Part shown: one piece after another, positions 1 through 8,118 of the stretch
How positions within the stretch are numbered: position 1 is the first letter of the stretch
How the letters are laid out: each line of letters begins with the position of its first letter
Assembly (NCBI RefSeq): GCF_024453815.1
Contig: NZ_CP072934.1
Location: 620,001 to 684,000, forward strand
Direction: 5' to 3'
Origin: Corynebacterium pseudogenitalium
GTDB lineage: Bacteria > Actinomycetota > Actinomycetes > Mycobacteriales > Mycobacteriaceae
Length of the DNA stretch: 64,000 bases
Made by a program: the position numbers and the translations under genes
The notes under the pieces: model-generated
Told to the model about the DNA's origin: nothing
The model's database searches: none
Seen by the model: the letters and a program-made list of their open reading frames with translations, nothing else

Positions 1-1
1 G

Positions 2-184
2 ATTAGTGACAGGCTGCAGCACGTGCCGGGCTACGTCCTCGACGCGGTGATCGTGCACGAGCTGACGCACACCTTCATCCCGGGGCACGGCCCGAAGTTC
101 TGGGAGTGGGCAGACAAAGCGCCCCTCGCGGAACGCGCGAAGGGCTACCTTGAGGCCTACCAGCGGTTCGGCGGGGAAGGCTAG
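2..184 (+). CDS. C-terminal part of YgjP-like (M48-type) metallopeptidase
   Basis: Only the last 60 residues are present; the gene enters from the left edge and ends with TAG at 182-184. The fragment contains VIVHELTH and, after a short gap, GHGPKFW. This is the HExxH plus downstream His arrangement of YgjP/DUF45-type putative zinc metallopeptidases. The function of the family is poorly defined. The gene is convergent with the next one and overlaps it by four bases. The family call rests on the motif and its spacing; nothing can be said about the N-terminal part. Confidence 0.75.
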   Translation: MSDRLQHVPGYVLDAVIVHELTHTFIPGHGPKFWEWADKAPLAERAKGYLEAYQRFGGEG

Positions 185-1542
185 TCCTCGTCGTTCTTGC
201 GCAGCTCCTCTTCCAGGCGCGCGAGCTCTTCGTCGAAGTTGTCGTCGGAGGAATCGTCCAGCAGGGTGTCGATGAACGCCGCCGGGTTGGACAGGTGCTC
301 AGGGGCCGGCAGGAAGTCCGGGTGGTCCCAGATCTGGTCGCGGCGGGCCTGGCCCACGGCGGTTTCGACGCGGCGCCACAGCTCGGCGGCCTCGCGGACC
401 TTCGGGGCGCCCAGCTCGATGCCGACGACGTTCGCAAACGCGCGCTCGGCGGAGCCACCCGTTGCGCGGCGACGGTTCCACGCCTCGGCGAGCTGCGGCG
501 TCGACGGGATACGGTCTGCCAGGGAAGCGTCGGTGACAACGTCGACCCAGCCCTCGACGAGCGCGAGCAGCGTCTCCAGGCGGGCAGTGGCGGATGCGTT
601 GCGGGAGGTCACGCGCGGGGAGAGGTCCGCGCCCTCCAACTGCTGCAGCGCCTCCTGGATGGCCTGCGGGTCGCCGCTTTCCAGGTTCAGCCCGCGGGCC
701 ATCTCCTCGAGCTGCGAGGTATCGATCTCCAGGCCTGCCGCGTACTCCTCAACGGAGGAGACGAGGCGCTCGACGAGCCACGGCACATGCTTGAACAGGC
801 GCTGGCGCGCCGCCTCGCGGGCCACAATGTAGACCAGAACCTCCTGGCTGGGGATCTCGAGGCCCTTGGCGGCGGCGGTGACGTTCTTCGGCAAAATGGC
901 CGTCACGCCTGCGGGTGCGACGGGCAGGCCGAAGTCGGAGCCGGTCAGGGCTTGCTCGGCAAGGTCGCCGAGGGCGTGGCCGAGCTTGACGCCGAAGTTC
1001 ATGGCGTTCATCTGCTCCATCATGCCGACCATCGGGCCCATCATCTCGCGGGCCTCGGCGGGCATGGTGTCTCGCTGTGCGCGGTTCATCTGCTCCGCAA
1101 CGGGGTTGACCAGGCGCTTCCACATCGGCATGGTTTCAACCAGCCAGTCGTCCGCGTTCCACGTGCGCGGCTGGGCGTTCGCGGAAGGAAGCGTAGTGGC
1201 GTCGTCAAGCCAGAGGTCGGCGAGGCGTACTGACTCCTCAACCGCGGTGCGATCCCCCGCGGAGACCGCAGCCTTGTCGCCGACGTGCTGGCGTGCCATG
1301 CGCAGTGCCATTTCGAAGTTCACGGACTCGCCCTCTGTGCGGGCGTTCATCGTCGAGCCCATGCCGGAGAGCATCTGCCCGAACTGGTTCAAAATATCGC
1401 CCAAGCCATCTTGGCCACCGCCAACGTTGCCCCCGAACCCGAACGCGGCGAACGGGTTGTTCTGCTGGTTGCGACGCTCGTCGTCACCGTTGTCACCGTC
1501 GTTGTCGTTGTTGGGGAAGGTAAATCCGAATCCATTGCTCAT
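181..1542 (-). CDS. DUF2342 family protein (annotated as zinc-dependent metalloprotease)
   Basis: A protein of 453 residues of the actinobacterial DUF2342 family, which pipelines usually name zinc-dependent metalloprotease or F420-biosynthesis-associated; no reaction is established. The N-terminus is low-complexity (Asn, Asp, Gly and Gln rich, roughly residues 8-50), followed by a helical body. The segment VAREAARQRLF falls where family members carry their putative catalytic helix, but I see no clean HExxH, so protease activity is doubtful. The ATG at 1540-1542 gives MSNGFGF, the usual family N-terminus; upstream in-frame codons look non-coding. The divergent neighbour is the PDZ protease gene. 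Confidence 0.8.
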   Translation of the reverse strand: MSNGFGFTFPNNDNDGDNGDDERRNQQNNPFAAFGFGGNVGGGQDGLGDILNQFGQMLSGMGSTMNARTEGESVNFEMALRMARQHVGDKAAVSAGDRTAVEESVRLADLWLDDATTLPSANAQPRTWNADDWLVETMPMWKRLVNPVAEQMNRAQRDTMPAEAREMMGPMVGMMEQMNAMNFGVKLGHALGDLAEQALTGSDFGLPVAPAGVTAILPKNVTAAAKGLEIPSQEVLVYIVAREAARQRLFKHVPWLVERLVSSVEEYAAGLEIDTSQLEEMARGLNLESGDPQAIQEALQQLEGADLSPRVTSRNASATARLETLLALVEGWVDVVTDASLADRIPSTPQLAEAWNRRRATGGSAERAFANVVGIELGAPKVREAAELWRRVETAVGQARRDQIWDHPDFLPAPEHLSNPAAFIDTLLDDSSDDNFDEELARLEEELRKNDED

Positions 1543-1635
1543 AGGCACCACCCTACAGTCGTGTGCGCAGGTTGTGTTGGGTGCAAGCGGGAAAATCGCA
1601 ACGCTGTGGGCGAACATCTAAGATTTGTGGGCGTG

Positions 1636-2724
1636 ATGAACGCCGAGCAAGAACAAGCACAGGCACAGCCGCGCAGCCGCCGCCTCGCCACGATTGTGTG
1701 GGGCGCCATCCCCCTTGCGGTGCTGGCCGCGGCGCTGAGCCTCGACCATATTCCTGGCACCGATATCTCCCTGGCCGTGCCGTACGCGGCGCAGGGGCCG
1801 GGGCCGACGTTTAACACGCTCGGCGATGTTGAGGGCGTGCCCGTTGTTGAGATCGAGGGCGCGGACTCCGACAAAACGGAGGGCAACCTCAACATGACCA
1901 CGGTGTCTGTGCGCACCAATATGACGCTGGTGCAGGCGCTGACCCGCTGGATCACCACGGATGACACGATTGTGCCGCTGGAGCAGATCATGCCTCCGAA
2001 TACGAACCGGGAGGAGATGAAGCAGCGCAACCAGGAGGCATTCGTTGCTTCGGAGTCGGCGGCGACGATCGCCGCGATGAACTACCTCGGCCGCCCGACG
2101 ACAGTGGTGGTTCACGAGGTGATGGACGGCAGCGCCGCAGGCGGTGCGCTGCAGGCGGCAGACATCATCACGAGGGTCGGGGGGAAGGACGTGGCGCAGC
2201 CGCGGGAGGTGCAGCGCATCGTGCGCGAGCACGCCCCTGGCGATCGGCTCAGCGTCGACGTGTTGCGTGACGGCGCGCCGCACACGGAGGAGATCACCCT
2301 CGGCGCGAATCCGGAGGATAAGAAGGTGCCCATGTTGGGGATCTTGATGACGTCCGCTCCGGCCGATGGCGTGCAGGTGACCTACAACCTCAACGATGTG
2401 GGCGGGCCGAGTGCCGGGATGATGTTCTCGCTGGCGGTGATCGATAAGTTGTCGCCGGGTCTGCTCAACGGCGGGAAGTTCGTGGCCGGAACCGGCACGA
2501 TTGATGAGTCAGGGGAGGTCGGCCCGATCGGTGGCATCTCCCACAAGATCGCCGGTGCCCGCGACGCAGGCGCCGAGCTTTTCCTCGCGCCCGAGGGCAA
2601 CTGCGCGGAAGTCATGCGCACGGACAGCGGGGAGATGCAGGTCGCGGCAGTCAAAACGCTTGATGACGCCGTGAAGGCCATGGACGCGTTCGCCCACGGC
2701 CAGCCGGTGCGCAGCTGCAGCTAG
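1636..2724 (+). CDS. PDZ domain Lon-like S16 protease, membrane anchored
   Basis: A 362-residue protein with one N-terminal membrane segment (about residues 17-35), a PDZ domain in the middle (about 160-240) and a C-terminal Lon-type proteolytic domain. The catalytic serine lies in GGPSAGMMFSL and the catalytic lysine in ISHKIAGA, giving the Ser-Lys dyad of family S16. Such proteins are single-pass envelope proteases in actinobacteria; their substrates are unknown. The start ATG follows GTG GGC GTG, and a GTG three bases upstream is also possible. It is divergent from the DUF2342 gene and convergent with the lipoprotein gene, overlapping it by four bases. Confidence 0.85.
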   Translation: MNAEQEQAQAQPRSRRLATIVWGAIPLAVLAAALSLDHIPGTDISLAVPYAAQGPGPTFNTLGDVEGVPVVEIEGADSDKTEGNLNMTTVSVRTNMTLVQALTRWITTDDTIVPLEQIMPPNTNREEMKQRNQEAFVASESAATIAAMNYLGRPTTVVVHEVMDGSAAGGALQAADIITRVGGKDVAQPREVQRIVREHAPGDRLSVDVLRDGAPHTEEITLGANPEDKKVPMLGILMTSAPADGVQVTYNLNDVGGPSAGMMFSLAVIDKLSPGLLNGGKFVAGTGTIDESGEVGPIGGISHKIAGARDAGAELFLAPEGNCAEVMRTDSGEMQVAAVKTLDDAVKAMDAFAHGQPVRSCS

Positions 2725-3413
2725 GACTCAGACTCGGTGGAGGTGGTTGCCTCCGCAGGGGTGGTGGCGCCCTCCGGGCGCTTCGCCAGCCCGAGCTTGT
2801 AGATGTGTTCGCGCGGGCCTTCGCGGTCCATGGTGAGCAGCTGCTTCATAATCTGGCCTTTGTCATTATCAATGACGGTCACCACGGCAGAGGAGCCAAC
2901 CGTGGACCAGCCGACCACGAAACGGCCGGTGTCTTCCACGACTTCGCTCGAGCGCAGCTCGGTGAGCACCTGCGTACTCGTGGTGGCGACGGACTCGGAC
3001 TCCATGAACTGGAACTGGCCCATCTCAGAGCTGCTGCAATCGAACGCGTCCGGGAGGCCGGTCGGGGTGCAGCTGTCCAGCTTCTCGAAGAACTCGGGCG
3101 GAGCGAGCGTCGAGAACTGCTTGGCGACCTCAGCAACGCCGTTATCGTCTTTCTTCGCAGTGCTCGTAGTGCTTGTTGACGTCCCCTCCGTCGTCCCCTC
3201 CGTCGTAGCCTCCGCGGACTCAGCCTCAGACGCAGACTCCGACGGCGAAGGCGACTCCGTGGTCTCAGTGGTGGAGGAGGCCGGTGCCTCCGTCGTGGTC
3301 GGATCTTCCGACGGCTCGTCCTTGCCACCGCACGCGGTGGCTACCACCAGCGCCATCGCCAGCACCGCTGGCGTACCGACGCGCCGACGCCAAACGTTCG
3401 AAAATGTAGCCAC
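2721..3413 (-). CDS. Secreted lipoprotein with Ser/Thr-rich linker, function unknown
   Basis: A 230-residue predicted lipoprotein. The signal peptide ends in a lipobox-like VATAC with the lipidated cysteine near residue 28. A long Ser, Thr, Glu and Pro tract follows (about residues 35-90), then a small globular domain with two cysteines (CTPTG and DCSSS). I chose the GTG at 3411-3413 because AAAGGAGC lies five bases upstream of it; the longer frame adds an unlikely N-terminus. The gene is followed on the same strand's upstream side by the PPA1309-type gene. No function is recognised; a surface or cell-wall role is inferred from architecture only. Confidence 0.7.
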   Translation of the reverse strand: MATFSNVWRRRVGTPAVLAMALVVATACGGKDEPSEDPTTTEAPASSTTETTESPSPSESASEAESAEATTEGTTEGTSTSTTSTAKKDDNGVAEVAKQFSTLAPPEFFEKLDSCTPTGLPDAFDCSSSEMGQFQFMESESVATTSTQVLTELRSSEVVEDTGRFVVGWSTVGSSAVVTVIDNDKGQIMKQLLTMDREGPREHIYKLGLAKRPEGATTPAEATTSTESES

Positions 3414-3432
3414 GTTGTGCTCCTTTACCCTC

Positions 3433-3960
3433 TTAGGACAGCTCATCTGGGTCTTGTTCCAACCCGTAGCGTAACGCAGCAATCACGTTCGGCGCTACGT
3501 TTGGCCCACCGCGAAGCTCGATATCGTCCTGGGCGAACATACCGCGCTCCTCCAGCTCCTCCTCGGTCAGCCGCATCTGGAGCAGGGTTTGCTCGATGCC
3601 TTCCTCACGCAGCACACCGGAGAAGAGGCGCGCCGGGCGTGGCGAGGGGTCATCGCTACTGGTGTCCCGGAACATAATCTCCTGCGCCAGCACGGCACCC
3701 TCCACCGCGTGTGGCCAGGCGATACGCGCCACGTACTCCGCGAGCTCCTCCGAGCCGGGGCGAATGTTTTCCGGCAGGTTGTCCTGGACAACGAGGGTCA
3801 GCGGCGAAGTGGCGTCGTCAACCTCGAGTTGGGCGAGCTCGTCGACAAGCAGGGAGGAGGGCACGAGTGCGAAGAGGGTCGGGCCCTGATCCCAGCCTTC
3901 CGCGTGCACGAACTCGACGGCTTCGGACATGGCCTTATTTAATGCTTGTTGGTTGAGCAC
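3433..3960 (-). CDS. PPA1309 family protein
   Basis: A 175-residue soluble protein that matches the actinobacterial PPA1309 family in length and in features such as the PLTLVVQDNLPENIRPGSEE region and the ending GLEQDPDEL. No function is known for the family. The start is GTG at 3958-3960 with AGAAGGG upstream. The gene lies divergent from the UPF0182 gene, a neighbourhood that recurs in actinobacteria, so both may share the regulatory region at 3961-4045. Confidence 0.75.
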   Translation of the reverse strand: MLNQQALNKAMSEAVEFVHAEGWDQGPTLFALVPSSLLVDELAQLEVDDATSPLTLVVQDNLPENIRPGSEELAEYVARIAWPHAVEGAVLAQEIMFRDTSSDDPSPRPARLFSGVLREEGIEQTLLQMRLTEEELEERGMFAQDDIELRGGPNVAPNVIAALRYGLEQDPDELS

Positions 3961-3994
3961 GGGAACCCTTCTGTCAGTTCAGGCGTTACACTTT

Positions 3995-4011
3995 TTAAGG
4001 TAGAACCTTAA
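3995..4011. promoter_or_regulatory. Perfect palindrome between PPA1309 and UPF0182 genes, candidate operator
   Basis: The 17-base sequence TTAAGGTAGAACCTTAA has perfect 7-base arms around AGA. It sits 34 bases upstream of the UPF0182 start and 34 bases upstream of the PPA1309 start, so one bound protein could affect both. The arms recall the AGGT/ACCT halves of DtxR boxes, but the spacing is shorter. The binding protein is unknown. Confidence 0.45.
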
Positions 4012-4045
4012 TACGCGTACTAAGACTATTTCGAAGGAGCAGGAT

Positions 4046-7000
4046 TTGGCCACCCGCCTCAGCCAACCACAGCCCCACGCGAAGAAACAGAACTCCGGAC
4101 TTGCCATCACCATTGGTGTCCTCGGTGTATTGCTGTTTTGCATCCCGATCCTGATCGGTCTCTACACCGATTTTCTTTGGTTCGGGGAGCTTGATTTCCG
4201 TGGGGTCTTCAACCGCGTCATCGTGGCGCGAGTGGTGTTGTTTGTTATTTTCGCCGCCGTCGGCGCGCTGATCACCTACCTCGCCGCGTGGCTTGCGTGG
4301 CGCGGCCGTACAAAAGAAGCCTTGAGCTTTGAAGCCGTTGTCGGCGACACGCGGACCCAGGTGAACCTGCAGCAGGGCGTTCGCACGCTCTTGGTGTGGG
4401 TTCCGGTGGTCATCGCGGTCTTCTCCGGCCTGGCAGGGCAGCGCCTGTGGCGCACGTTCATGCTGTGGTTCAACGGGGAATCCTTCGGCGTGAATGATCC
4501 GCAGTTTGGCAAGGACCTCGGGTTCTACGCCTTCGCACTGCCGGGTATCACCGCGATTATCGACGGCCTCTCGCTCCTGCTGCTCGTCGCCTTCATCGTC
4601 GGCGCGGTGGGCCACTACTTGCTGGGCGGCATCCGCATCGGCAATAAGGTCAGCGGGGTGCCGGGCCACATTTCGACGTCCGCTCGCGTGCAGCTCGCCG
4701 TGACCGCCGGCCTGTGGATGGTGCTCAAGGCAGTCAGCTACTGGCTGGAGCGCTACACCCTCTTGTACTCCCAGAACGACATCTTCACCGGTGCGTCCTA
4801 CACCACGGTCAACGCCTCGCTGCCGGCCAAGGTGATTTTGACGGTCATCGCGGTGCTTGTCGCGGCGGCGTTCTTCGCGTCCGTTGTATATAAGGACTTC
4901 CGCGTTCCTGTGCTGGCCGCGGTGCTGATGCTCGTTTCCTCCCTCGTGGTCGGCGGTGTGTGGCCGGCGCTGCTGGAGCAGTTCTCGGTCAAGCCGAACC
5001 GCCAGTCGAAGGAAGCCGAGTACATCGCCCGCAACATTGAGGCCACCCGCTACGCGTTCGGCTTGACCGACGAGCAGGTGAAGTACCAGGACAACTGGGG
5101 CGCGGAAAAGGTCTCCAACGATAAGGTTGCGGACGACGCCGCCACGATCAGCAACATTCGCCTGCTGGACCCGGAGATCATTTCCCCGACCTTTACCCAG
5201 AACCAGCAGCTGCGTAACTTCTACGGCTTCCCTGACCAGCTGGCGATGGACCGTTACGAGGTTGAGGGCAAGATGCGCGACTTCGTCGTCGCCGCCCGTG
5301 AGATGGACCCGAACGCGCTGCGCGAAAACCAGCGTGACTGGATCAACCGCCACACCGTGTACACCCACGGCAACGGCTTCATTGCAGCGCAGGCGAACCG
5401 CGTTGACGAGGCCGCGCAGGACGCAGGCTCCACCCGTGGTGGCCTGCCGATCTTCACCGTTTCCGATTTGCAGACTAACGCGATCGCTGCTGAGAAGGAC
5501 CAGGCGGACGAGCTGGGCATCCAGGTCGACGAGCCCCGCGTCTACTACGGCCCGGTGATCGCTTCCGCGAACGACGGGCTAGACTACGCTATCGTCGGTG
5601 ATAACGGCCAGGGCCCCGTCGAGTACGACACGGACAGCTCCACCTACACCTACCAGGGCGAAGGTGGCGTCAACATCGGCAACTGGGTCAACCGCATCGC
5701 GTACTCCGCGAAGTACCAGGAGCTGAAGTTCCTGCTGTCCGACCGCGTTGGTTCCGAGTCCAAGATTCTCTACGACCGCGACCCACGCGAGCGCGTTGAG
5801 AAGGTCGCGCCGTGGCTGACCACGGACTCCAAGACCTACCCAGCCGTGATCGACGGCAAGATCAAGTGGATCGTGGACGGCTACACCACGCTGTCCCAGC
5901 TGCCGTACGCAACGCGCGAATCCCTGACCGATACGACGCAGGACGCACTGAACCCGGACGGCACTACGCAGCGTCTGCTGAACAACAACGTCGGCTACAT
6001 TCGCAACTCCGTCAAGGCCACCGTTGATGCCTACGACGGCACGGTGGACCTCTACGCATTCGACGAGAACGACCCTGTGCTCAAGGCGTGGATGGGTGCG
6101 TTCCCGGACACCGTGCGCCCGGCAAGCGACATCTCCGATTCGCTGCGCGACCACCTGCGTTATCCGGAGGACCTGTTCAAGGTGCAGCGCGAACTGCTGG
6201 CCCGCTACCACGTGAACGACCCAGGCGTGTTCTTCAACAACGACGCCTTCTGGTCCGTGCCGAACGACCCGACCGCGCCGGAAGGCCGCAAGGAGCTCAA
6301 CCAGCCTCCGTACTACGTCGTCGCTGGCGACCCGGAGACCAACCAGCCTTCCTTCCAGCTGATCACGCCGTTCCGTGGCCTGAACCGCGAGTTCCTCTCC
6401 GCGCACATGTCCGTGTCCTCCGACCCGGAGAACTACGGCCAGATCACCGTCCGCGTGCTGCCAACCAACACGCAGACTCAGGGCCCGAAGCAGGCGCAGG
6501 ATGCCTTAATGTCCTCTGACCAGGTGGCGCGCGACCGCACCCTGTGGCAGGGCACCAACGACCTGAAGAACGGTAACCTGCTCACCCTGCCGGTCGGCGG
6601 AGGAGAGATCCTTTACGTGGAGCCGATTTACTCGCAGCGCAAGGACCAGGCATCGGCCTTCCCGAAGCTGCTGCGCGTGCTCGTGTTCTACCGCGGCCAG
6701 GTTGGCTACGCGCCGACGATCTCCCAGGCGCTGAAGCAGGTTGGCATTCACTCTGAGGCTGCCCAGGACATCGACATCGTCGACGACAAGGGCAACACGA
6801 AGCCTGCCGAGGAAGCACCAGCCGATGGCGAGAAGGCCGAAACCCCAGCACCAGCGGCTGCCGGTAACAAGGATGAGGCCCTCAACAACATCAATGACGC
6901 GCTGCGCAACCTGGAAGGCGCACGCAACGGCTCCTTCGAGGAGTACGGCAAGGCGCTCGACGAGCTGGACCGCGCCGTGAAGGAATACCAGAGCATGTAA
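4046..7000 (+). CDS. UPF0182 family large membrane protein
   Basis: A 984-residue member of UPF0182. About seven membrane helices occupy the first 330 residues, followed by a long hydrophilic, presumably extracytoplasmic domain. The end (about residues 905-945) is a Pro/Ala/Glu/Lys-rich linker followed by a short helical tail. The family is conserved in actinobacteria and cyanobacteria; its function is not established. Translation starts at TTG (4046-4048) behind GAAGGAG; this gives the usual start just before the first hydrophobic helix. A GC-rich hairpin follows the stop. Confidence 0.9.
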   Translation: MATRLSQPQPHAKKQNSGLAITIGVLGVLLFCIPILIGLYTDFLWFGELDFRGVFNRVIVARVVLFVIFAAVGALITYLAAWLAWRGRTKEALSFEAVVGDTRTQVNLQQGVRTLLVWVPVVIAVFSGLAGQRLWRTFMLWFNGESFGVNDPQFGKDLGFYAFALPGITAIIDGLSLLLLVAFIVGAVGHYLLGGIRIGNKVSGVPGHISTSARVQLAVTAGLWMVLKAVSYWLERYTLLYSQNDIFTGASYTTVNASLPAKVILTVIAVLVAAAFFASVVYKDFRVPVLAAVLMLVSSLVVGGVWPALLEQFSVKPNRQSKEAEYIARNIEATRYAFGLTDEQVKYQDNWGAEKVSNDKVADDAATISNIRLLDPEIISPTFTQNQQLRNFYGFPDQLAMDRYEVEGKMRDFVVAAREMDPNALRENQRDWINRHTVYTHGNGFIAAQANRVDEAAQDAGSTRGGLPIFTVSDLQTNAIAAEKDQADELGIQVDEPRVYYGPVIASANDGLDYAIVGDNGQGPVEYDTDSSTYTYQGEGGVNIGNWVNRIAYSAKYQELKFLLSDRVGSESKILYDRDPRERVEKVAPWLTTDSKTYPAVIDGKIKWIVDGYTTLSQLPYATRESLTDTTQDALNPDGTTQRLLNNNVGYIRNSVKATVDAYDGTVDLYAFDENDPVLKAWMGAFPDTVRPASDISDSLRDHLRYPEDLFKVQRELLARYHVNDPGVFFNNDAFWSVPNDPTAPEGRKELNQPPYYVVAGDPETNQPSFQLITPFRGLNREFLSAHMSVSSDPENYGQITVRVLPTNTQTQGPKQAQDALMSSDQVARDRTLWQGTNDLKNGNLLTLPVGGGEILYVEPIYSQRKDQASAFPKLLRVLVFYRGQVGYAPTISQALKQVGIHSEAAQDIDIVDDKGNTKPAEEAPADGEKAETPAPAAAGNKDEALNNINDALRNLEGARNGSFEEYGKALDELDRAVKEYQSM

Positions 7001-7021
7001 CCCTTCCCGTATGACCGCCTG

Positions 7022-7056
7022 AATCCCCTGCGAATCCGTGAGATGCGCAGGGGATT
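7022..7056 (+). terminator. Hairpin after UPF0182 gene
   Basis: AATCCCCTGCG (7022-7032) pairs perfectly with CGCAGGGGATT (7046-7056). There is no strong T run, so it may be a weak or bidirectional terminator. Confidence 0.6.
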
Positions 7057-7134
7057 TGGCGTTTCAAAGGGGTATGCGTATAGTTATCACTCGTTGCCCG
7101 TTAAGGCAGCAGGTGAAAATTCAACATCACCCGA

Positions 7135-7211
7135 CGCGGGGTGGAGCAGCTCGGTAGCTCGCTGGGCTCATAACCCAGAGGTCGTAGGTTCGAATCCTGC
7201 CCCCGCTACCA
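7135..7211 (+). tRNA. Initiator tRNA-Met (CAT), integration target
   Basis: The tRNA folds with a CAT anticodon in the loop CTCATAA and encodes CCA. Two initiator hallmarks are visible: position 1 (C) and position 72 (T/U) do not pair, and the anticodon stem has the three consecutive G-C pairs GGG/CCC. The T arm is GTAGG-TTCGAAT-CCTGC. The 3' half is duplicated at 11959-11996, which marks this gene as the attachment site of an integrated element. A terminator follows at 7219-7250. Confidence 0.95.
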
Positions 7212-7218
7212 ACTTCCA

Positions 7219-7250
7219 AGCCCCTACCAGGAGAAACACTGGTAGGGGCT
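7219..7250 (+). terminator. Terminator after initiator tRNA
   Basis: Perfect 12-base stem AGCCCCTACCAG / CTGGTAGGGGCT with loop GAGAAACA, followed by TTAGTTATTT. A diverged copy of this hairpin recurs at 12005-12036. Confidence 0.85.
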
Positions 7251-7279
7251 TTAGTTATTTCTCTTAAGGCGCACGTCCT

Positions 7280-7298
7280 GGGACTCAAATCGGGACTT
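7280..7298 (+). repeat. Left copy of a 19-base direct repeat flanking the SulP-mob module
   Basis: GGGACTCAAATCGGGACTT here and GGGACTCAAAACGGGACTT at 11832-11850 differ at one base and have the same orientation. They lie just inside the two tRNA-derived ends. Confidence 0.6.
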
Positions 7299-7311
7299 TA
7301 GCGATGGCATT

Positions 7312-7354
7312 TTGTCACTTAAGCCGGTTTGGAAGTGATGGGGTTAAGTGACAA
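7312..7354. repeat. Inverted repeat resembling paired insertion-sequence ends
   Basis: The 11-base arms TTGTCACTTAA and TTAAGTGACAA are perfect and 21 bases apart. The right arm continues as TTAAGTGACAATTTT, which resembles TTAAGGGACATTTT at 28297-28310, suggesting the same kind of element end. No transposase is nearby. Confidence 0.45.
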
Positions 7355-7544
7355 TTTTCGATTTTGTGACCTTGGATGACTGTGTCGTTTTGAGGAGTCG
7401 TCTGCACGGATTTCAGAAGTCCTCTGTACTATCGCCATCCACTCCGGAGAGGCCGCGGGCGTTCGTCCACTTCATCTGGAACGCGATTCGACAGAGCGCA
7501 TTCAATACGATGGTCTTTTTCTCCCTGCGAAGGATGGGGGCGGT

Positions 7545-7949
7545 TTAGGGTGCCAGGGTGTTGACCAGATCGAGGAATTCCTCAGCGTAGGCAATTTGCT
7601 TGCGTAGCTTTTCGTAGCGGGTGCGCGTCTCCTCACGAATGTCGGCAAGGGTGGCCTTGGCATTACTCCGTGCCTGCTGTGCGGTATCACTGTCCTGCCC
7701 GCCATCTGAACTATGAAGAATCTCCGCAGCTTCCAGGAACTCCCGCATCTGATCCAGAGTAAACCCCAGCGGTTTCATCCGTCGCACCAGCAAAACACGA
7801 CGTACATCAGCCTCACTATAAAGCCTGAACCCACCAGGGCTACGCCCCGATGGGGTAATCAGGCCGACGTTGTCATAATAACGCAAGGTGGGAATCGACA
7901 ACCCCGTCCGGTCAACGACCTCGCCGATCTTGAAATTACTGTTTTGCAT
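7545..7949 (-). CDS. MerR-family transcriptional regulator next to SulP transporter
   Basis: A 134-residue MerR-type regulator. The N-terminal winged-helix DNA-binding part (FKIGEVVDRTGLSIPTLRYYDNVGLI, given here as the typical IGEVV and TLRYYD motifs) spans about residues 7-75, and a dimerisation coiled coil follows. There is no cysteine pair or cluster, so metal sensing of the classical MerR kind is unlikely; the signal is unknown. The start has AAGGAG eight bases upstream. The gene is divergent from the SulP transporter, which it probably controls. Confidence 0.85.
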   Translation of the reverse strand: MQNSNFKIGEVVDRTGLSIPTLRYYDNVGLITPSGRSPGGFRLYSEADVRRVLLVRRMKPLGFTLDQMREFLEAAEILHSSDGGQDSDTAQQARSNAKATLADIREETRTRYEKLRKQIAYAEEFLDLVNTLAP

Positions 7950-8043
7950 TGCCTGTTCTCCTTCACGGTGATGTTGCCCACGGGTTCCTGTGCCTGGGTT
8001 GGCGGTTGAGTAAAACTCCCGCTACCATGACCACCATCACCAA

Positions 8044-8063
8044 ACCTAAAGTTACTAGAGGGT
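8044..8063. promoter_or_regulatory. Candidate MerR-type operator upstream of SulP gene
   Basis: ACCTAAAGTTACTAGAGGGT is an imperfect dyad of the length and type bound by MerR-family proteins (compare the general pattern CCTCAAGTTAACTTGAGG). It lies between the divergent regulator and transporter genes. The match is weak. Confidence 0.35.
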
Positions 8064-8118
8064 TGGATTCCTTTCGGGCGTTCGCCCAGTTACCTATCCC
8101 CTCAAAGATTGGACATCT

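Larger units (their letters stand above)
7212..7544. other. Gene-free left junction of the tRNA-integrated element
   Basis: No convincing gene lies here. The stretch holds the tRNA terminator, one copy of a 19-base repeat (7280-7298) and an inverted repeat TTGTCACTTAA / TTAAGTGACAA (7312-7322 and 7344-7354) that looks like facing insertion-sequence ends. An open frame of 66 codons at 7348-7548 has no ribosome-binding site and no recognisable product. No integrase gene is present. Confidence 0.6.

Noticed and set aside
3995..5368. 457-codon minus-strand frame inside the UPF0182 gene
   Set aside because: Antisense shadow with Arg/His/Gln-rich composition and no start signals; the UPF0182 frame is well supported.
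7348..7548. 66-codon frame after the tRNA terminator, possibly an excisionase
   Set aside because: No ribosome-binding site and no helix-turn-helix or other recognisable motif.
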